Origin: an uncultured Clostridia bacterium
GTDB lineage: Bacteria; Bacillota; Clostridia; TANB77; CAG-508
DNA length: 33,698 bases
NCBI GenBank assembly: GCA_947631025.1
Contig: CANRKA010000012.1
Location: forward strand, 1 to 33,698
Reading direction: 5' to 3'
Positions 11,801-21,396 of the stretch are shown one piece after another (position 1 is the first letter of the stretch; each line of letters opens with the position of its first letter). Made by a program: the position numbers and the translations under genes. The notes under the pieces were generated by a model. It was not told where the DNA came from, searched no databases, and saw only the letters and a list, made by a program, of their open reading frames with translations.

Positions 11801-13763
11801 CGTTTGTATAACTCATTACTACTTGTGTTTGTTTACTTGCAGATGTTTTTCTTAATGTAATATCTGTATTTAATACTATTGTTATTCCTTTGTTTCCATC
11901 TGTTATATATTGTGTTTGTTCTCCTGTTAGTGCTAAGTTTAATATTCTTCTATTTTCTATATTTATAGATGTTATTTGCATTTCATTTCCAAATAATATA
12001 TTTGCAGATTTTATATTTACACTTTCTACTTCTTCTGGTAATTCTATTCTTATTGTAGGATTTTTGTATAAATCATCTGTTATATCATCTGCTTCTAATA
12101 CAGCTCTTATTTCTACATCTTCATTTTTTACTACTGTAGATAATTTTTCTTTTCCTATTTGTACTGTTGCTTTTGATGTTGTTTCTTGTAAGTTTGTATT
12201 TGCAACTAATTCTTGTACTTTTTCTCCATTTACTGCTCCTAATAAAGTACTTTCTATTGTTCTAAATGCCTTTTTTTGTTCGAATGTGTAATTACTTGTT
12301 GCTGATATTGCTTTATTATTTATAATAGAAATTATTCCTTCTGCTACTGGTTTACTTGTAGTTATGCTTATATTTGAAACTGGCGCATTATACTCAAAAA
12401 CATAGTTTCCACTTTCGTCTAACTTTGTTTCTTTGTTTATTGTTCCTACTAAATTATTAGAACTATATATATCTATTTTTCCTTCTGTTCCTAATATTTT
12501 TTCGAAGTTTTCTTTGCTTATTTTTGTATTTTTATATAAAGTATTTACTTCTGCTTTTTTTGCGTTTTCTTCTACATAGCTATCTAAATTTTGTGCAAAT
12601 GTTATATTTTCTACAGAATCTGCATAACTTACATTTGCTACCCACATAGAATTATATTGTGTTTCGTATACAGAGTTTGCATATATATATCCTTTACCTA
12701 TGTTTTGTGTTCCATATATTCCAAAATCTACATTATTTACAGTTAATTCTATTGGTTGTTCATTTTCTGCAGTTGCGTTTACTGTGCTATTATTTAGTAA
12801 TGTTATTGTGCTTTCTGCTTTTGATTTAAATGATGTTACAATTTCTTGGCTATTGTATATATAAGTTACAAAGTATTCATCTGTTCCATTTTTCCATGAA
12901 ACATTTCCATCTTGATTTGCTTGATTTTCTACATTTATTGTTATTTCTCCGTTTTCTTTGTTATATGTATAGTTTTGGTTATTAAAACTATTTCCATTTT
13001 CTTTTCCATTAGTTGCTTTTGTATTATTTACATGTACTCTTACCTCTTCTGGTAGGTTTTGGTTTATTGCTGGTGCAACTATTTTTATATTTGTATTTTT
13101 AATTGGTAAAACATTTTCATTTATTCCAGATGTTATTTTTTGTTCTATTATAGTCTTATTATTTATTTGCATGTATTTTTGTACATTAGTTTCTATTTTA
13201 GCAGTTGTATCTGCAACCCAATCTATTCTAATATTTATGCTAGAATTAATACTTTGAGTTTTTCCTTTTATATTTGTGTAGTTACTTGTAAATGTTGCTG
13301 TTGTTTCTTTTCCTAAATAGTATGCATCTACACTTTCCTTTTTGTTTATTTTTACTTTTGCAGAAACTAATACTTTTGTATTGCTGTTTATTTGATTTAA
13401 AGTTATTTTATTTGCTTCTACTGTATTTACAATTCCTTCTATGTTTTGTGATTCTATGCTTTGTATTGCATAGTTTTCGTTAGATAATTGAATTACAGTA
13501 TCTTTTAAATAACCTTCTCCAACATTTATTTCGTAGTTTATTATTGCTTCTGCGTTTGCATCTAAAACTGCACTGTGTACATTTTTTCCTTCCACGTAAA
13601 AGTATGTATCAAAGCTTACGTTTTTATTGCTTGATACTGCGTTTTGTTCTTCTAATTCTTCAAATTCTGCATAGCTTTTTGTTGCTACTAACATTAAATT
13701 TCCAGAAGTTAATAGCAATATAATTAAGACCGAAATTATTTTGTTTAATATTTGTTTTACCAT
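8844..13763 (-). CDS. Giant surface protein with DUF11-like repeats, one SdrD-B-like domain and a C-terminal TM anchor
   Basis: 1639-aa ORF; signal peptide MVKQILNKIISVLIILLLTSGNLMLVATKSYAE; 'YTVTIKNTGTEDARNVVVNMDVPDGM'; 'ISGTAWLDNDKNGEMGENENKLQGITVKAINSNGQ...GVYTLEGL'; C-terminal hydrophobic helix followed by basic tail. Confidence 0.85.
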   Translation of the reverse strand: MVKQILNKIISVLIILLLTSGNLMLVATKSYAEFEELEEQNAVSSNKNVSFDTYFYVEGKNVHSAVLDANAEAIINYEINVGEGYLKDTVIQLSNENYAIQSIESQNIEGIVNTVEANKITLNQINSNTKVLVSAKVKINKKESVDAYYLGKETTATFTSNYTNIKGKTQSINSSINIRIDWVADTTAKIETNVQKYMQINNKTIIEQKITSGINENVLPIKNTNIKIVAPAINQNLPEEVRVHVNNTKATNGKENGNSFNNQNYTYNKENGEITINVENQANQDGNVSWKNGTDEYFVTYIYNSQEIVTSFKSKAESTITLLNNSTVNATAENEQPIELTVNNVDFGIYGTQNIGKGYIYANSVYETQYNSMWVANVSYADSVENITFAQNLDSYVEENAKKAEVNTLYKNTKISKENFEKILGTEGKIDIYSSNNLVGTINKETKLDESGNYVFEYNAPVSNISITTSKPVAEGIISIINNKAISATSNYTFEQKKAFRTIESTLLGAVNGEKVQELVANTNLQETTSKATVQIGKEKLSTVVKNEDVEIRAVLEADDITDDLYKNPTIRIELPEEVESVNIKSANILFGNEMQITSINIENRRILNLALTGEQTQYITDGNKGITIVLNTDITLRKTSASKQTQVVMSYTNEKAIALENNGITATNVNISAPTGVITLNSVTNEKTGEVATSIESQEEEGVLERNVETINAKYTLTVINNNNTTISNAKVLGNIPSKGDKYNSTIDTKFVSKVTSLENANCTVFYSENLNATSDENNVENGWKTEPTENSKLYLIVINDNIEQGRELNFTYNIQLPANLEYGEKAISSYNVEYVEGANFSNEIADLNGTEFMKYAVAESNTTATIQSSSATPVALSTGNGPVLTATLEDSLVEGTAYVGNYVTYTVTIKNTGTEDARNVVVNMDVPDGMLYATDEIDGVHTNEFFIQEEVSNATVKIDSIKVNSTEVVKIYMYAKENISKNEVVASINCDNSETVYTNTLNTAIQSGLFDNIIFSYSDDSNIVKLNEEAIFVMNTARTEINNPENENPNLHNFSIEIYIPEEFEYNRCTVLAEGEELGEDAVSYSKSTRKLKIAMDEMKYSIMEIELVVTPLENNGIYSFTANIASNEGNESIKSTAFYVGKANTSVDVSSNIANSSYIKVGDSINYRLEFKNSGTISQQITPYIYFADEFEFSDIAIKVDGRTLVLDDEITSDKDDDIICTRSYYDNHLSILLEIPANGTLILEIEAPINVDYESEEEVNIKNRIIIDQINYEKEFEYKLEPYEFDYDDEDDEDNPNNPSNPSNPGGNTTEETFKISGTAWLDNDKNGEMGENENKLQGITVKAINSNGQAVKSTTTQENGVYTLEGLTKGNYTVIFEYDTNKYTLTTYQKEGIEESANSNVIKGKFEGKEVATSNTINITDRSIANINIGLIEGNKFDLSLSKKVTQISMVNTKTSKVKSYDTNLAKIDLDYKYINNTKVAVEYEIAVTNEGDIPGYASKIVDYLPTEFDFSTELNKDWYTSGNKIETKALEDKIINPGESQTITLVLTKNMTENDNGIVCNTAEIAEDYNEYGQEDIDSIPGNNKENEDDQSSANVILGLKTGGPITYITLTLSIMALICVSAYEINKRVLKV

Positions 13764-14114
13764 TACAAATTCCTCCTATTTATCCTATTATCATATATAC
13801 CTTAAGTATAGGTTCTTTTAAAATTTCTTTCAATATGTAGTTTTTTCTAGATTCCTTATTCCATTACGGATGCTATTTTTCGCCTTTTTATTACTTTTTA
13901 ATTACATTTTCTTTAAGTTTTTTACAATTTTATTCTTTATTTTTAATGCATTATTAATTTTCCTTTATTTCCGTAGGAAATTATTAAAAATAGCTATAAT
14001 TATATTTAAAAGTATTTCACATTTTATATTTTTTTACATATTATAATTTAGTTATTTATTTATTAATTTTGCATAATATATTTATATAGCTTTTATTTAA
14101 ATAGGAGGTTTTTT

Positions 14115-14270
14115 ATGAATAATATAGATATAAAACAGCTTATGGATATGCTTTCTAAAGTTGATAAAAAGGATTTACAAGCTAGTATTGAAAAGGCTAA
14201 CCAAATTATGAATTCTAATAAAAAAGATGAAATTATAAATGAAATAAAAAATAATTTAAATAAAAATTAA
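14115..14270 (+). CDS. Small conserved-looking protein (51 aa)
   Basis: ATAGGAGG RBS followed by ATG; MNNIDIKQLMDMLSKVDKKDLQASIEKANQIMNSNKKDEIINEIKNNLNKN; in a same-strand run with the next two ORFs. Confidence 0.65.
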   Translation: MNNIDIKQLMDMLSKVDKKDLQASIEKANQIMNSNKKDEIINEIKNNLNKN

Positions 14271-14296
14271 GTATTTTTTTATGTAGGAGGTATTAT

Positions 14297-14698
14297 ATGA
14301 GTGATGATTTGTCTGAATTAATGGGGAAACTTAATAATATGATAAATTCTGATTCTTCTGGTGAACTAAAAAATTTAATTAACAATTTTACTTCTAACAG
14401 TTCTTCGGATAATTCATCTAATACTTCTGGCAATGATTCTAATAACACAAATAATAACACTAACGAAAATCATAATTTTGATATAGATTTTGATACAATT
14501 TTAAAGCTTAAAAATATAATGGAGGCATTTAATAGCAAAAAAAACGACCCTAGAGCTAACTTACTGCTTTCTTTAAAGCCTTATTTAAAAGAAAGTAGAA
14601 AAAGTAAATTAGACCAGTATGTGCAGTTATTAAATATGAGCAATGTTTTTGAGCTTTTAAAAGATTCTGGTGGTGATTTAAATAGCAACATTAAATAA
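14297..14698 (+). CDS. Hypothetical protein with Ser/Asn-rich linker
   Basis: 133-aa ORF with RBS TAGGAGG; C-terminal block DPRANLLLSLKPYLKESRKSKLDQYVQLLNMSNVFELL. Confidence 0.75.
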   Translation: MSDDLSELMGKLNNMINSDSSGELKNLINNFTSNSSSDNSSNTSGNDSNNTNNNTNENHNFDIDFDTILKLKNIMEAFNSKKNDPRANLLLSLKPYLKESRKSKLDQYVQLLNMSNVFELLKDSGGDLNSNIK

Positions 14699-14999
14699 TC
14701 CATTTTATTCTAATTATAATAATTATTACTCGTATAAGAATTCCTACAATTCACCAAATTCTTATGTTCCAAAAGAGCACATATATTCTAAAAACTACTT
14801 TAATAACGATAACTATTTACATACCCAGGAAATAAAGCAAGAAAAAAAAGAATCTGAAACTATAGATTCTTTTGAAATTTTTGGAATTAAATTATATTTT
14901 GATGACATTTTAATAATTGTATTATTATTTTTTTTATACAAAGAAGAAGTACATGACGAAATGCTATTTATAGCTTTAATATTATTGCTAATTTCGTAA
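14682..14999 (+). CDS. Small Tyr/Asn-rich protein with C-terminal hydrophobic segment; apparent ATA start overlapping the previous ORF
   Basis: Open frame ATLNNPFYSNYNNYYSYKNSYNSPNSYVPKEHIYSK...SFEIFGIKLYFDDILIIVLLFFLYKEEVHDEMLFIALILLLIS-stop; upstream bounded by TAA at 14679; no ATG/GTG/TTG near the N-terminus; GGTGGTG 7 nt upstream of ATA. Confidence 0.5.
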   Translation: MATLNNPFYSNYNNYYSYKNSYNSPNSYVPKEHIYSKNYFNNDNYLHTQEIKQEKKESETIDSFEIFGIKLYFDDILIIVLLFFLYKEEVHDEMLFIALILLLIS

Positions 15000-15076
15000 A
15001 ATAACTGTTTAGAAATAGCTTTTAAATTTTTCTTAAATAAGTATATTTGTATAAGCTGTCTTAAATAATATAATTT

Positions 15077-15700
15077 TTATTCTAATTCTATTTTTCCGTC
15101 TTTAATATAAGCATATGTGTATTTTACACTATACTCATCATCTTGTTTTTTCATTTCTTTTAATTTATTAGATATTCTAAGTTGTGGAGTATCTATTTTT
15201 TCTGCTGCAATTATTGCCTTATTATTTCCTTTTGCACCAGCATGTGCAAGTCCCATTATTTTTCCTAATACAATTATATTTTCTCCTGCTATAATCTCAG
15301 AGCCAGAATTTACATCTCCTATTATAACAATGCTTCCTTCATTTTCTATTTTTTGTCCTGACCTTAATGAGCCTCTATGGTATATTGTGCTAGATTCTCC
15401 TATATCTTCGTTATATGTTCTTTTTATTCCATACAAGCCTAATACTTTTGGACTATCAAATTCTATTTCTACGTCTATTTCTTCTTTTATTAATTTTTTT
15501 ATTTCATCTATTTCTTTATTTTTTAATACTTTACCTGTAACAAATATAGGCGTTTTATCTTCCTTATATAAATTTTTTAGTTCTGGTAATCTCTTTTTTA
15601 GTGCCTTTACTATTTCCTTATATTCACACTTTTCGTTTAACTTTAGTATTAGTTCCTTTTTACTTAATCTTATTTCTACTACTTGTAACATTTTTAACAT
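15077..15700 (-). CDS. minC: Septum site-determining protein MinC
   Basis: C-terminal beta-helix signature: GSLRSGQKIENEGSIVIIGDVNSGSEIIAGENIIVLGKIMGLAHAGAKGN; located downstream of mreBCD-mrdA. Confidence 0.9.
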   Translation of the reverse strand: MLKMLQVVEIRLSKKELILKLNEKCEYKEIVKALKKRLPELKNLYKEDKTPIFVTGKVLKNKEIDEIKKLIKEEIDVEIEFDSPKVLGLYGIKRTYNEDIGESSTIYHRGSLRSGQKIENEGSIVIIGDVNSGSEIIAGENIIVLGKIMGLAHAGAKGNNKAIIAAEKIDTPQLRISNKLKEMKKQDDEYSVKYTYAYIKDGKIELE

Positions 15701-15736
15701 CCTTTCTTTTTTAGATATTTTTTAGCATATATTTTA

Positions 15737-17840
15737 TTATCTAAATGATTCGGTATATGGTATTATGCTTGTGTCTTCTTGTATTTGTTCTATATTCATT
15801 CCAAAATATTGCTCTATTATTTCTTTTACCGCTTCTGCAGTATAATAACCATGACCTCCATTTTCAACAAAAACTACAACTGCTATTTGAGGGTCTTCAA
15901 ATGGTGCAAAACCAACAAACCACGCATTTACTTTTCCAGTAGAAGTTTCTGCAGACCCTGTTTTACCACCAACACTTATATTGAAATTTTTGAATATAGA
16001 ATATGCTGTTCCTCCTTGGTCATCTGTAACAGATTCCATTCCTTGCAATATTGCATTTAGATTATCTTGTGATATAGAGATATCTTCTGAGTTAATGTTT
16101 TCTATTCCTAATTTTTCATTTACATATTTTTGTATTTCTGTATTTGACACTTCTGTTCCATCTGAATTAATAATTTTTTGCACTATAGATGGATGAATTG
16201 AATTTCCTCCATTTGCCAACATACTTATATATTTTGCAATTTGTACAAGTGAAAATGAATTGTAACTTTGTCCAATTGCTGCTGAAAGTGTTTCTCCTGC
16301 ATACCACTGTTCATTATATAAGTTTTGCTTTGTTTCTTTAGAAGCAAGTGTTCCAGATATTTCATTTGGAAGCTCTATTCCTGTTTTTACACCTAATCCA
16401 AAATATTTTGCATATTTTGCAAGTGTATCTATTCCCATTCTGTCTGCTGTTTCATAAAAGAAGTAATTGCAAGAATGTTGTATTGCTCCACTAACATTTA
16501 ATCTTCCATGCCCTCTATGGTAGTCTGTATAAATCCAACATTTTGGATTTGTATATTTTGGGTAAACTCCTGTATCATTTATTGTTTCTTTTGTATTTAT
16601 TACTCCAGATTCTAGCCCAGCTATTGCTGTTACCATTTTAAATATTGAACCTGGTGCATAAGATGTTTGTATTGTTTTGTTCATTAATGGTGTGTCTGAA
16701 GTGTTGTATTTGTTCCAATTTTCTGAACTTATTCCCCCAACAAAGTCTTGTGGATTAAAGTCTGGGTAACTTGCCATAGATAACACTTCACCTGTTTTTA
16801 CATTCATTACAATTGCTGCTCCAGAATTTGTTTCGTATCTTTTAGAAAATCCACCACTATTAATTTTTTGTATGTTATTTGCTAATGCTTGTTCTGTAAC
16901 TTTTTGTAAGTTTGCATCAATTGTTAAAATAATGTCACTACCTTGAATAGCATCTTGTGTAACATATTCTTCTGTTGTTGTTCCTTCAACAGACATGTCT
17001 ATTTGCTTTGTTCCATCTTTACCTTTTAAGTATTCTTCAAATAAATATTCTATTCCAGTTTTTCCTATATAATCGCTAGAATTGTACCCTTTTTCTTTTC
17101 TAGTTTCTAATTCTTCTTCTGTAATTCTTCCTATTGTTCCTACCACATGTGATGCTAAATTAGAAGAAACATATTGTCTGTTTGGTTCTACAACAACGCT
17201 TACTCCTGGGAAGCTATCACTTCTTTCACTAAATTCTAGTGCACTTTCTCTACTAATATTGTTTGAAATTTTTATAGATTTTGTTGTACTGTATCCGGTC
17301 TTGCACTATTTGATATCTAGTTGATAATATTTTTCTTATTTCACTTTTATCTTCATATTGTATTTCGTATTTTTCTTTTAATGCATAAAAACATTCCTCT
17401 GCTGTTTCTTTATCTTCTAATTTATTTTTCTTTTTCCAACTTTTAATTTTATTTTCGTTATCAAAATTGAAATATAGTGTTCCATCTTCATTTATATTTA
17501 TTGGGAAGTTATCTGTATAACTGTCTCCATTTTTTTCTAATACTCTTATAATGTTTAGTATTGTAGTATTTAGCGTTGCATTGTCATTTTTACTTTTGTA
17601 TAATTCTAAACTAAATCCCATACTATTACCTGCAATTTCGTTTCCGTTTCTATCTAATATTGACCCTCTTGCTGCTACATCTGTACTTTCTCTTGTTAAT
17701 CTTGTATTAGATTTTTCCCTGTATTCATCTCCGTGTACTATTTGCAAGTTAAATAGTTGTAATAATAGTATAATTCCTAATATGTATATAAATGTTGTTA
17801 TACTACTAAACCTAAATTTTATATTTGGAGCACCTTTCAA
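15737..17840 (-). CDS. mrdA: Penicillin-binding protein 2 (MrdA); split into two ORFs by an in-frame CGGA at 17294-17297
   Basis: N-terminal ORF 17253-17840 (GSILDRNGNEIAGNSMGFSLELYK) and C-terminal transpeptidase ORF 15737-17146 (YAPGSIFKMVTAIAGLESG, SCNYFFYE, GGKTGSAETSTGKVNAWFVGFAP). Skipping the C of CGGA joins them: ...TRYQIVQD-GYSTTKSIKISNNISRESALEFSERSDSFPGVSVVVEPNRQYVSSNLASHVVGTIGRITEEE.... Span 2104 nt = 3x701+1. Confidence 0.88.
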
Positions 17841-17938
17841 TTTTTCACTTCCTTTCTTTATAGTGTTTAGGATTATAAGCCTTTATATTAATTACAAAGC
17901 AAGCTACCCCTCCTACACTATAACTTAGAAAATATTTT

Positions 17939-18472
17939 TTAAAAGTATCGTGTTAAAATTTTGTTTTCTTTAAATAAATCTTGTATACTAAATCCTACTC
18001 TTTGAATTATTGGATAAAGTATTATTGTTAATACTGCATTATAAAAAATTTCTATTATGACTTTTATTAGGAAGCTTAATGTCTCCCATGTATAAGAAAA
18101 TATTATTGAATTAATTAAGTAATTTCCAAATTCATATATAAATGTTGTTACTATTACCATTCCAATTATAGTTATTTTACTGTCTTTAGAAAAATTTTTG
18201 TCTAATACTCCACCTAATAATCCAATAATTCCATACATTATAGATGATATTCCAATTTTTTTACTTATAAATATATCTAGCAATAAACCAAATATAACTC
18301 CAAATGTAATTCCATACATTCTTCCTGCAAATAATCCTATAAATAGCACTAATATTATAAATAGATTTGGCTTAATACCTGCTAATGTGAACCATGAAAA
18401 AAAGTTTGATTGTAAAATATAAATTATAATAAAAGTTATTATTAGTCCTATTACTAATCCAACCTTCTTCAC
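17939..18472 (-). CDS. mreD: Rod shape-determining protein MreD
   Basis: Multi-TM 177-aa protein immediately after MreC; FGVIFGLLLDIFISKKIGISSIMYGIIGLLGG. Confidence 0.85.
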   Translation of the reverse strand: MKKVGLVIGLIITFIIIYILQSNFFSWFTLAGIKPNLFIILVLFIGLFAGRMYGITFGVIFGLLLDIFISKKIGISSIMYGIIGLLGGVLDKNFSKDSKITIIGMVIVTTFIYEFGNYLINSIIFSYTWETLSFLIKVIIEIFYNAVLTIILYPIIQRVGFSIQDLFKENKILTRYF

Positions 18473-18489
18473 TTAAATTCACTCTCCTT

Positions 18490-19305
18490 TTATTGTATTA
18501 TAACTAATACAGTATCTAATTTTGAAAAGTCTACAGCTGTCTCTATTAATGCATATCTATCTGTTATATTGTTTTTGTTTACTACTTTTTTTATTGTTCC
18601 TACATATATTCCTTTTGGATATATTCCTCCTAAGCCTGATGTTTCTATACTATCATTTTCTACTAATTCACATTCTGTTGGTATATATGTTGCTTTTATT
18701 TCAGATTTTCCTTCTAATGTTCCTTTTGCAATTATTCCATCTTTTGAATTTGTAAGACTACAACTAACCGAACTTGCTGGGTCTACTATTGTTTGAATTT
18801 TAGCCGTAGAATCTGTAACAGATATTACATGTCCAACTAATCCTTTGTCTGCAATTACTGTCATATTTACATTTATTCCATCCTTTTTTCCTGCGTTTAT
18901 AACAATATCGCTACTATAGTTACTTATATCTCTATCTATTACATATGCCGGCACAATTTTGTACTCTGAATATTTTTCGGCTAAATTTAGCTCTTCTTTT
19001 AGTGTTTCATTTTCTGCTCTTAGCATTTCTAATTCTCTTAAAGATTCTTCTAGCTGACTATTTTTTTCTTCTAAAGCTTTATTTTCTTGTTTTAAATTGC
19101 TTATATCTGTAAAAAATGTATTGTTACCAGATATTTTATTTTTAAGGTATGTTAATCCATTTTGTATTGGCATTACTAATGAATTTACAGCATTTCCTAT
19201 ATACGAAAATTTTTCTATTTTTATGTTTGATAAAAATACTAATATTATTAACAATACAATTGTTATTATTATTCCAAATATGTTTGTTTTGCTGTTTTTA
19301 TACAT
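18490..19305 (-). CDS. mreC: Rod shape-determining protein MreC
   Basis: N-terminal TM, coiled coil, AYVIDRDISNYSSDIVINAGKKDGINVNMTVIADKGLVGHV. Confidence 0.92.
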   Translation of the reverse strand: MYKNSKTNIFGIIITIVLLIILVFLSNIKIEKFSYIGNAVNSLVMPIQNGLTYLKNKISGNNTFFTDISNLKQENKALEEKNSQLEESLRELEMLRAENETLKEELNLAEKYSEYKIVPAYVIDRDISNYSSDIVINAGKKDGINVNMTVIADKGLVGHVISVTDSTAKIQTIVDPASSVSCSLTNSKDGIIAKGTLEGKSEIKATYIPTECELVENDSIETSGLGGIYPKGIYVGTIKKVVNKNNITDRYALIETAVDFSKLDTVLVIIQ

Positions 19306-19329
19306 TTTTTACCTTCTTTCTTTATTTAC

Positions 19330-20364
19330 TTAAATACGTTTTCTGGAATTTATTAGCACTTTTTTTAGTCTTTCTAAATCTTCTAATGTTTTTCCTGTTC
19401 CAACTACTACAGAATTTAGTGGATTTTCTGCTACATATACTGGCATTCCTGTTCTTTGGCTTAATAATTTGTCTAAATTTTTTATTAAAGCTCCACCACC
19501 TGCAAGTACAATTCCCTTTTGTGCAATGTCTGAGGTAAGCTCTGGTGGTGTTTTTTCTAGTGTGCTCTTAACTACATCTACTATTTCATTAATTGAGTAT
19601 TTAATTGCTTCTCCAATTTCGTTAGAAGTTATATTAATAGCAACTGGCAAACCACTATTTAAATCTCTTCCCTTAACTTCCATTTGCTCTTCTTTTATTA
19701 GTGGCATAACACATCCTATTTGTTTTTTTACTTGTTCTGCAGTTGTTTGTCCTATTAATATATTATATTCCCTTTTTATATAATTTATAATATCTTCGTC
19801 AAGTTCATCTCCTGCAACTCTTAAAGATTTACTTACAACAATTCCACCTAAAGATATAACTGCAACTTCTGTTGTTCCTCCACCTATATCTACTATTATA
19901 TTTCCACTTGGCTCTTCAACATTAATATTTGAACCAATTGCTGCAGCCATTGGCTCTTCTATTAAATATACTTCTTTTGCTCCTGCTTGATAAATAGACT
20001 CTTCTACAGCTCTTTCTTCTACTTCTGTAATTCCAGAAGGAACTCCAACTACAACTCTTGGCTTTCCTATATTATATTTTTCGTTTATTTTCTTAAATAA
20101 ATTCTTTAGCATTAATTCTGTTGCTGTAAAGTCTGCTATTACACCATCTTTTAAAGGTCTTACTGCTTTTATTTTTTCTGGTGTTCTCCCTAACATATCT
20201 TTTGCCTCTGTTCCTGTTGCTAAAATATCTCCAGTTTTTTTATTTATTGCAACAACAGAAGGCTCATTTAAAATAATTCCTTTTCCTTTCAACATTACTA
20301 AAATATTTGCTGTTCCTAGGTCAATACCTATATCTTTTGAACCTAATTTAAATAAATTAAGCAT
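19330..20364 (-). CDS. mreB: Rod shape-determining protein MreB (actin-like)
   Basis: DIGIDLGTANILVMLKGKGIILNEPSVVAI, VDIGGGTTEVAVISLGGIV, GIVLAGGGALIKNLDKLL. Confidence 0.97.
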   Translation of the reverse strand: MLNLFKLGSKDIGIDLGTANILVMLKGKGIILNEPSVVAINKKTGDILATGTEAKDMLGRTPEKIKAVRPLKDGVIADFTATELMLKNLFKKINEKYNIGKPRVVVGVPSGITEVEERAVEESIYQAGAKEVYLIEEPMAAAIGSNINVEEPSGNIIVDIGGGTTEVAVISLGGIVVSKSLRVAGDELDEDIINYIKREYNILIGQTTAEQVKKQIGCVMPLIKEEQMEVKGRDLNSGLPVAINITSNEIGEAIKYSINEIVDVVKSTLEKTPPELTSDIAQKGIVLAGGGALIKNLDKLLSQRTGMPVYVAENPLNSVVVGTGKTLEDLERLKKVLINSRKRI

Positions 20365-21069
20365 CTACTTCTCTTCCTTTCTATCTTTATTTTTTAGTAT
20401 CTCCGAAAATATGCTAGAGTAATTGCCATCTCCTATAACTACATGGTCTAATAACTGTATTCCTAATACTTCTGCAGAGGTATATACCCTTTCTGTAGTT
20501 TTATAATCTTGTTTGCTTGGTGTAGAATCTCCAGAAGGGTGGTTGTGCACTAATAATATTTTTGGTGCTCCCATTTTTATAGCATCTACTAATACTTCTT
20601 TTGGTTCTATTATTGCGTAATTTGTACCTCCAATTGATATATCTTTTATTTTTAGTATTTCATTTTTGTTATTTAAAATTAATATTTTAGCAATTTCTCT
20701 TTTTTCATATCTCATTTCTTCCATAAGTAAATTTGCTACATCTTCCGAAGTTTTAATTTTTATATTAATCTTTTTTATTGGCCTTGCCATTCTTTTTGCA
20801 AGTTCACATACAGCCAAAAGCTGTATGGCTTTAACTTTTCCAATACCTTTTATTTTTGTAAATTCTTCTATAGAAATATTTTGCAATTGCCTTAGTTCTT
20901 TATTTTCTATAATTTTTAATATTTCTTGTGCTACTTGTACAGATGTAGTTTCTTTTGTTCCTGTTTTTATTATTATTGCTAGTAGTTCTGAATTAGATAG
21001 AAATTTTGCTCCATACATTTCTAGTTTTTCATAAGGTCTTTCGGAAGACGGTAATTCTTTTATTTTCAT
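20365..21069 (-). CDS. radC: RadC family protein (JAB/MPN domain)
   Basis: LLVHNHPSGDSTPSKQDYKTTERVYTSAEVLGIQLLDHVVIGDG. Confidence 0.95.
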   Translation of the reverse strand: MKIKELPSSERPYEKLEMYGAKFLSNSELLAIIIKTGTKETTSVQVAQEILKIIENKELRQLQNISIEEFTKIKGIGKVKAIQLLAVCELAKRMARPIKKINIKIKTSEDVANLLMEEMRYEKREIAKILILNNKNEILKIKDISIGGTNYAIIEPKEVLVDAIKMGAPKILLVHNHPSGDSTPSKQDYKTTERVYTSAEVLGIQLLDHVVIGDGNYSSIFSEILKNKDRKEEK

Positions 21070-21135
21070 AAATTTAATCCCTTCTGCTCCCTAATTCTCC
21101 CTTTTACTTATGCAAATGCTTTAGTTTAATTTTTG

Positions 21136-21396
21136 TTACATTACTTTTTTATATACAAATATTGCAATAAACATTCCTATAATGCTTGCAACATTAATTT
21201 TAAACATAATTGCAAATGTAAGTTTTAATATACTTAGGTTAAGTACAAGTGGACTTTCTAATCCAAATTCTTGTCCATATCCTAACCACCATAATCCATT
21301 TACACTTTTAGTTATTTCTCCTATTAATCCCCCTAATACTAGTCCAGAAAATATAAATAATATTAAAATCCATATACTTTTATCTTTAGTTGTCAT
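21136..21396 (-). CDS. DUF4321-like small membrane protein
   Basis: 86 aa, two TM segments, FSGLVLGGLIGEI..., upstream of radC. Confidence 0.65.
   Translation of the reverse strand: MTTKDKSIWILILFIFSGLVLGGLIGEITKSVNGLWWLGYGQEFGLESPLVLNLSILKLTFAIMFKINVASIIGMFIAIFVYKKVM

Noticed and set aside
13790-14110. Hidden gene or riboswitch in the intergenic region upstream of the 1639-aa surface protein
   Set aside because: Only AT-rich sequence with short weak palindromes (e.g. TTTCC-GTA-GGAAA); no recognizable conserved riboswitch core or ORF.
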